NCBI GenBank assembly: GCA_045646365.1
Contig: JAZRKP010000030.1
Coordinates: 1-37,873 of the forward strand
From: SIG454 sp045646365
GTDB lineage: Bacteria > Bacillota > Clostridia > Monoglobales > Monoglobaceae
Direction of reading: 5' to 3'
Length of the DNA stretch: 37,873 nucleotides
Part shown: one piece after another, positions 35,038 through 37,873 of the stretch
Layout of the letters: each line of letters starts with the position of its first letter
Position numbering within the stretch: the stretch's first letter is position 1
The notes under the pieces: model-generated
What the model saw: the letters and a program-made list of their open reading frames with translations, nothing else
The model's database searches: none
Told to the model about the DNA's origin: nothing
Position numbers and translations under genes: made by a program

Positions 35038-35763
35038 TTATATGATTTCCCTACGATTTATAATATCATCCAAGTGATTTTCTGCATCTTTTAACTGCTC
35101 TTGGTAGCATTCTAAAAAACTCATATCTATCTTATCACTGTAATTTTTAAAACTCAACGAAATGATAGGACACTTTTTATCAAATTGGCAAACCTTGTCA
35201 TAATAATATTGTATTCTGAGCAAAGATCTACACTGTATATTATCTTGATAAGCCAATGCTTTTTTAAATAAACGAATTTTTTCATTTAATAAAAACTCTA
35301 TCGTTTTATAACTTTTATTAACTGCACTTTTTCTTTTTGCTTCTATATCAACAAGTCTGTTTTCATACATACGCACTAAATGAACAGCGTGTTTTTCTAT
35401 AGCAGCAGTCTGTAAAGAAATATTTTTTTCTTTTTGAACATTATAAGGGGTTTGTACCTCTACAATTCCTGATACAGCATCATTTATATCTCTATCAATT
35501 ATTGCAATGGCATCAAAAAACCTAATTATAGAGTGTTTTTTTTTGTTTTTTTTATCATTAAATAATGCGATGCTGTATCTGCGAAAAAAAACATTTTTTG
35601 AATGTATATGCATTTTGCTTAATTCATCTGTAACAAAAGCCGACTCACATTTTTTACAATCTGAGTCGTCACAATCCACCAAAGATACAGTGTGTCTCCA
35701 AGCATCTGTCATACCACGAAAACACAAGAAAAATTTTTCAAAAATAGTTAATGTCTTTCTCAT
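35038..35763 (-). CDS. Unknown protein, first gene of the T7SS operon
   Basis: 241 residues, no signal peptide. Near the N-terminus lies a cysteine cluster (VDCDDSDCKKCESAF, about 29-43) followed by HIHSK, which could bind a metal. The second half is helical with coiled-coil character (KSYKTIEFLLNEKIRLFKKAL). It stands right behind the strong promoter at 35.8 kb. Its place next to the unknown helical protein and the four-TM protein suggests a system-specific component. I do not recognise a family. Confidence 0.65.
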   Translation of the reverse strand: MRKTLTIFEKFFLCFRGMTDAWRHTVSLVDCDDSDCKKCESAFVTDELSKMHIHSKNVFFRRYSIALFNDKKNKKKHSIIRFFDAIAIIDRDINDAVSGIVEVQTPYNVQKEKNISLQTAAIEKHAVHLVRMYENRLVDIEAKRKSAVNKSYKTIEFLLNEKIRLFKKALAYQDNIQCRSLLRIQYYYDKVCQFDKKCPIISLSFKNYSDKIDMSFLECYQEQLKDAENHLDDIINRREII

Positions 35764-35800
35764 TTTGTATTTTCGTCCTTTCTAAACTATTAATATTTTT

Positions 35801-35829
35801 ATTATATAAAGAAATATTGTTTATGTCAA
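35801..35829 (-). promoter_or_regulatory. Consensus sigma-A promoter of the T7SS operon
   Basis: TTGACA (35829-35824), exactly 17 bases, and TATAAT (35806-35801): a perfect consensus on the minus strand, about 38 bases before the first start codon. All 18 genes down to 18007 follow on the same strand with gaps of 43 bases or less or overlaps, so this is likely the main promoter for the whole block. Confidence 0.85.
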
Positions 35830-36060
35830 TAAACAACTAAATTTTTATATGTTACTCTATTAAATTTGTCGAAAATACAAAACACACCATCTCTGCGAGC
35901 AAACAACACAGTTAAGTTATATGCTGAACAATGAAACAAAAACATATAAGTGTATTAATTGTGAATCAACCTATTCTGACGGCACATCAATTGTTATTGA
36001 TTTAGACAAAAACACATACGAAATCAATTAATCACAGTTCCGATTTACTCTGCGGTTACC
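35830..36060. other. Intergenic stretch with a doubtful 36-codon frame
   Basis: Between the T7SS promoter and the next terminator no clear gene is seen. A short plus-strand frame, ATG at 35921 to TAA at 36031, encodes 36 residues with a KCINCESTYSDGTS cysteine pair, but no ribosome site precedes it. It could be a remnant of a zinc-ribbon protein or chance. Confidence 0.35.
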
Positions 36061-36061
36061 A

Positions 36062-36112
36062 AAAGCCTTGCATATCAACGGTTTTGCCGTTTGATACACA
36101 AGGCTTTTTTTT
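36062..36112 (+). terminator. Strong terminator, plus strand, possibly bidirectional
   Basis: AAGCCTTG, TATCAA and CGG pair in order with CCG, TTGATA and CAAGGCTT, followed by a long T run. On the minus strand only a short U tract (TTTT) follows, but it also lies downstream of the nuclease gene. Confidence 0.75.
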
Positions 36113-36132
36113 TTATATTTTTATTCATGTGT

Positions 36133-36173
36133 CTGAAAGGTGACTGATTAACACACAAATTATCACCTTTCAG
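36133..36173 (-). terminator. Hairpin overlapping the stop codon of the nuclease gene
   Basis: CTGAAAGGTGA (36133-36143) and TCACCTTTCAG (36163-36173) are perfect 11-base complements separated by 19 bases. The right arm contains the stop codon and the last codons of the enzyme gene. No clean U tract follows directly, so it may protect the mRNA end instead of terminating. Confidence 0.5.
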
Positions 36174-37722
36174 CAAACTCTTTTATTAATTCAGGAAGAT
36201 TGCCGAAATCTGACAGAATCATTATCAACGCCTTGAAAATCCACTTGAGTTGATTCAAAAAATTATTTCCGGTGGCTTTGTTTGTTTGAAGTTCTTGTGT
36301 GTTTTCAATAAAATCTGCTGTTTTTATAAATGTAAAAACACATTCCGCAGAGGAATGATCGGATATTTCTTTTCCGTTGTCATCACAAACTTCAACATAT
36401 CTGAAATCGCTTACAACAACATCAACACCGCCGCCCGATTTATACATAAATCTTTCAACAGAGTCCCAGTTGCCCCAGGCAGAAAGACCTGATATATGCC
36501 AATTATAAAAATTAAAATAGTCGCCGTTGTTGTGATATTCTATCCACGCATCCTTTAATCCGCACTGAAGATAAAGGGTTTTATAAAGTGCACCGTCATC
36601 TTCGTGAGTATGCATATGATTGTTGAAATCGCCCGTCACAATTACAGGTCTGTCATTTTCAGCAGAGCGTGCTTGTATAAATTCGGCAAGCTGTTTGAAT
36701 TGGCTTGTTCTTGCGGCGACTGAACCTTCTCCACCGTAAGCATCTGCGTGTATGTTGTAAAAATCAACATATATTCCGTTGCCGACGTCAATAACTGAAT
36801 ACACAAAACCTTTAGGGGTAAGTTCATCGGAACCGTCTGAAAGAATTCCGCTGGCTTCGTTCCAGCTGACTCTGGTTTCATTATATACAGGCATATTTTT
36901 TGTGAAGATATTAAGTCCGTCACCGCCGGGAATACCGCCCGTGTGGTTGGTTATATAATCAAAACCGCTTAAATTATTGATAAGATGCTTGTGATAGCCG
37001 AAATCCTCCTGAACAGCAACAATATCAAAATTATTATTTGAAAGATATTGCCCGGCAGTCTTTTGATTGGCAATCACATTTTCACCGTTTAATGCTGAAA
37101 AAGGCAGACCTGCAACATTGAAATTAACCGTTCTGACAGTATGTTTTTCGGATTTATCATAATCATAAAGTTTTATATCAAAGTATTCATTATATTCTTT
37201 TCCGTTGCAAATATATGTGAGTCTCCAATAAATCCTGTCATAATCCCTGAAGCCCTCAACATCTTTGTCTTTTAAGTAATCTCTGTATAATATGCCGTAT
37301 TCATCTTGTTCCGCATCTGTTTCAATACGTTTAAACGTCAAGGGTTGGCTATAGTCAATGTTGCCATTTTCATCTTTGGGCCAATATGAAGGGTTTATCG
37401 TATCATTAAGAGAAACTCCTTGCCAATCGGTTTCGCCGTCAAGAGAAACCTTACACTCAAATTTTGTTGTTCCCGCAGGAAACACAAAGGTGTATGCAAG
37501 GTCATTGAGTTCACGGGATATAGCATAATCGCCCTGAACACTTTTTTCTTTGATGTTATAGGATAAACGGCTCGGGAACTCCATCGGATAAAGGGTTGAT
37601 TTATAGAGAAAAGGGGCTATTTCAATCTGAACACTTTTTTCGGTTTCAACATTTTCGGCGTGAACAGTTACACCCATCAAAGCAATTACAATCGTGAGAA
37701 TAAAACAAAAAAATTTCTTCAA
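36163..37722 (-). CDS. Secreted endonuclease/exonuclease/phosphatase-family enzyme
   Basis: 519 residues from a TTG start (GGAGAG lies 6 bases upstream; MKKFF follows), with a signal peptide ending TVHAEN. Residues about 30-190 form a beta-rich domain of unknown family. The catalytic EEP domain (about 197-466) has FNVAG (Asn 202 region), VQED (Glu 239), NIHAD (His 325), TGDFNN (Asp 365, Asn 367) and ISDHSS (Asp 455, His 456). The fold covers DNase I-like nucleases and sphingomyelinase-type phosphodiesterases; the substrate cannot be told by eye. It ends with a hydrophobic helical tail (FLNQLKWIFKALIMILSDF), like other secreted proteins of this window. Codon use fits the left part of the window and not the A/T-rich T7SS block. 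Confidence 0.85.
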   Translation of the reverse strand: MKKFFCFILTIVIALMGVTVHAENVETEKSVQIEIAPFLYKSTLYPMEFPSRLSYNIKEKSVQGDYAISRELNDLAYTFVFPAGTTKFECKVSLDGETDWQGVSLNDTINPSYWPKDENGNIDYSQPLTFKRIETDAEQDEYGILYRDYLKDKDVEGFRDYDRIYWRLTYICNGKEYNEYFDIKLYDYDKSEKHTVRTVNFNVAGLPFSALNGENVIANQKTAGQYLSNNNFDIVAVQEDFGYHKHLINNLSGFDYITNHTGGIPGGDGLNIFTKNMPVYNETRVSWNEASGILSDGSDELTPKGFVYSVIDVGNGIYVDFYNIHADAYGGEGSVAARTSQFKQLAEFIQARSAENDRPVIVTGDFNNHMHTHEDDGALYKTLYLQCGLKDAWIEYHNNGDYFNFYNWHISGLSAWGNWDSVERFMYKSGGGVDVVVSDFRYVEVCDDNGKEISDHSSAECVFTFIKTADFIENTQELQTNKATGNNFLNQLKWIFKALIMILSDFGNLPELIKEFAER

Positions 37723-37845
37723 AGCAATCTCTCCATGGAATTAAGATAGATTTTGCTATATGATAACACATTCTGCACCGAAAATGTTAGCAATTTGTGA
37801 ACAAAGGTTTTTGCGGGTTTGGATTTAACCTCTTTACTCCGATCA

Positions 37846-37873
37846 AAAAAGCACCTCCGAGGAGGTGCTTTTT
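37846..37873. terminator. Bidirectional terminator at the right window edge
   Basis: GCACCTCC and GGAGGTGC (37851-37868) form a tight hairpin with an A run to the left and a T run to the right. It probably ends a plus- or minus-strand unit beyond the window and insulates the nuclease gene. The nuclease promoter must lie in 37723-37845, where I see only a possible TATCAT -10 on the minus strand. Confidence 0.8.

Noticed and set aside
35921..36031. 36-residue CxxC peptide gene
   Set aside because: No ribosome site and no neighbour supports it; noted only within the intergenic entry.
37803..37830. Third copy of the ECF-type promoter before the secreted nuclease gene
   Set aside because: The minus strand reads ATCCAAACC...CAAAAACC, which resembles the spacer and part of the -35 box, but CGTC is missing and spacing differs.
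1..37873. CRISPR array
   Set aside because: The repeats found are long in-frame coding repeats; no short repeats with unique spacers were seen.

Overview
The window looks like chromosome from a low-GC Gram-positive gut anaerobe, most likely class Clostridia (Oscillospirales/Ruminococcaceae-like). Reasons: AGGAGG-type ribosome sites, sigma-A promoters, lipobox and Gram-positive signal peptides, InlB B-repeat and BspA-like LRR surface proteins, and a type VII secretion locus. This assignment is from protein style, not from a marker gene.

Left part (1-17.1 kb): extracellular proteins and their regulators. A surface protein missing its N-terminus (InlB B-repeat plus eight 78-residue Ig-like repeats) runs in from the left on the plus strand. 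It is followed by the 3' half of a tRNA-Pro gene, which looks like one end of an integrated element or another breakpoint. On the minus strand, a five-gene operon starts with an ECF sigma factor fused to a membrane segment and a large ectodomain. It continues with a small SHOCT-like protein, two secreted paralogues of that ectodomain, and a secreted LRR protein. Upstream of it lies a second minus-strand operon: an XRE regulator translationally coupled to a 1902-residue protein with 17 InlB-type repeats. The same unusual promoter motif (GACCAA-N14-CGTCTTA) lies upstream of both operons. It is the best clue that the tethered sigma factor drives itself and the giant surface protein.

Boundary (17.1-18.0 kb): two IS3-type transposase remnants in opposite orientation separate the surface-protein region from a visibly more A/T-rich block.

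Right part (18.0-35.8 kb): about 17.7 kb of closely packed or overlapping minus-strand genes that read as one operon from a perfect TTGACA-17-TATAAT promoter. It encodes a divergent type VII secretion system. The EssC-type ATPase is split into two proteins. There are four WXG100-like proteins, a TPR protein, a four-TM protein, an OmpA-domain lipoprotein and several unknown proteins. Two polymorphic toxins share nearly identical N-termini but carry different nuclease tips (PD-(D/E)XK-like and EndoU), each followed by putative immunity genes. I see no EsaA, EssA or EssB in the window, so the envelope part may be a different design.

Right edge: a secreted endonuclease/exonuclease/phosphatase-family enzyme with a TTG start, then a terminator belonging to whatever lies beyond. 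Several of the secreted proteins outside the T7SS block end in a hydrophobic, aromatic-rich tail, and three share a related Ig-like C-terminal domain.
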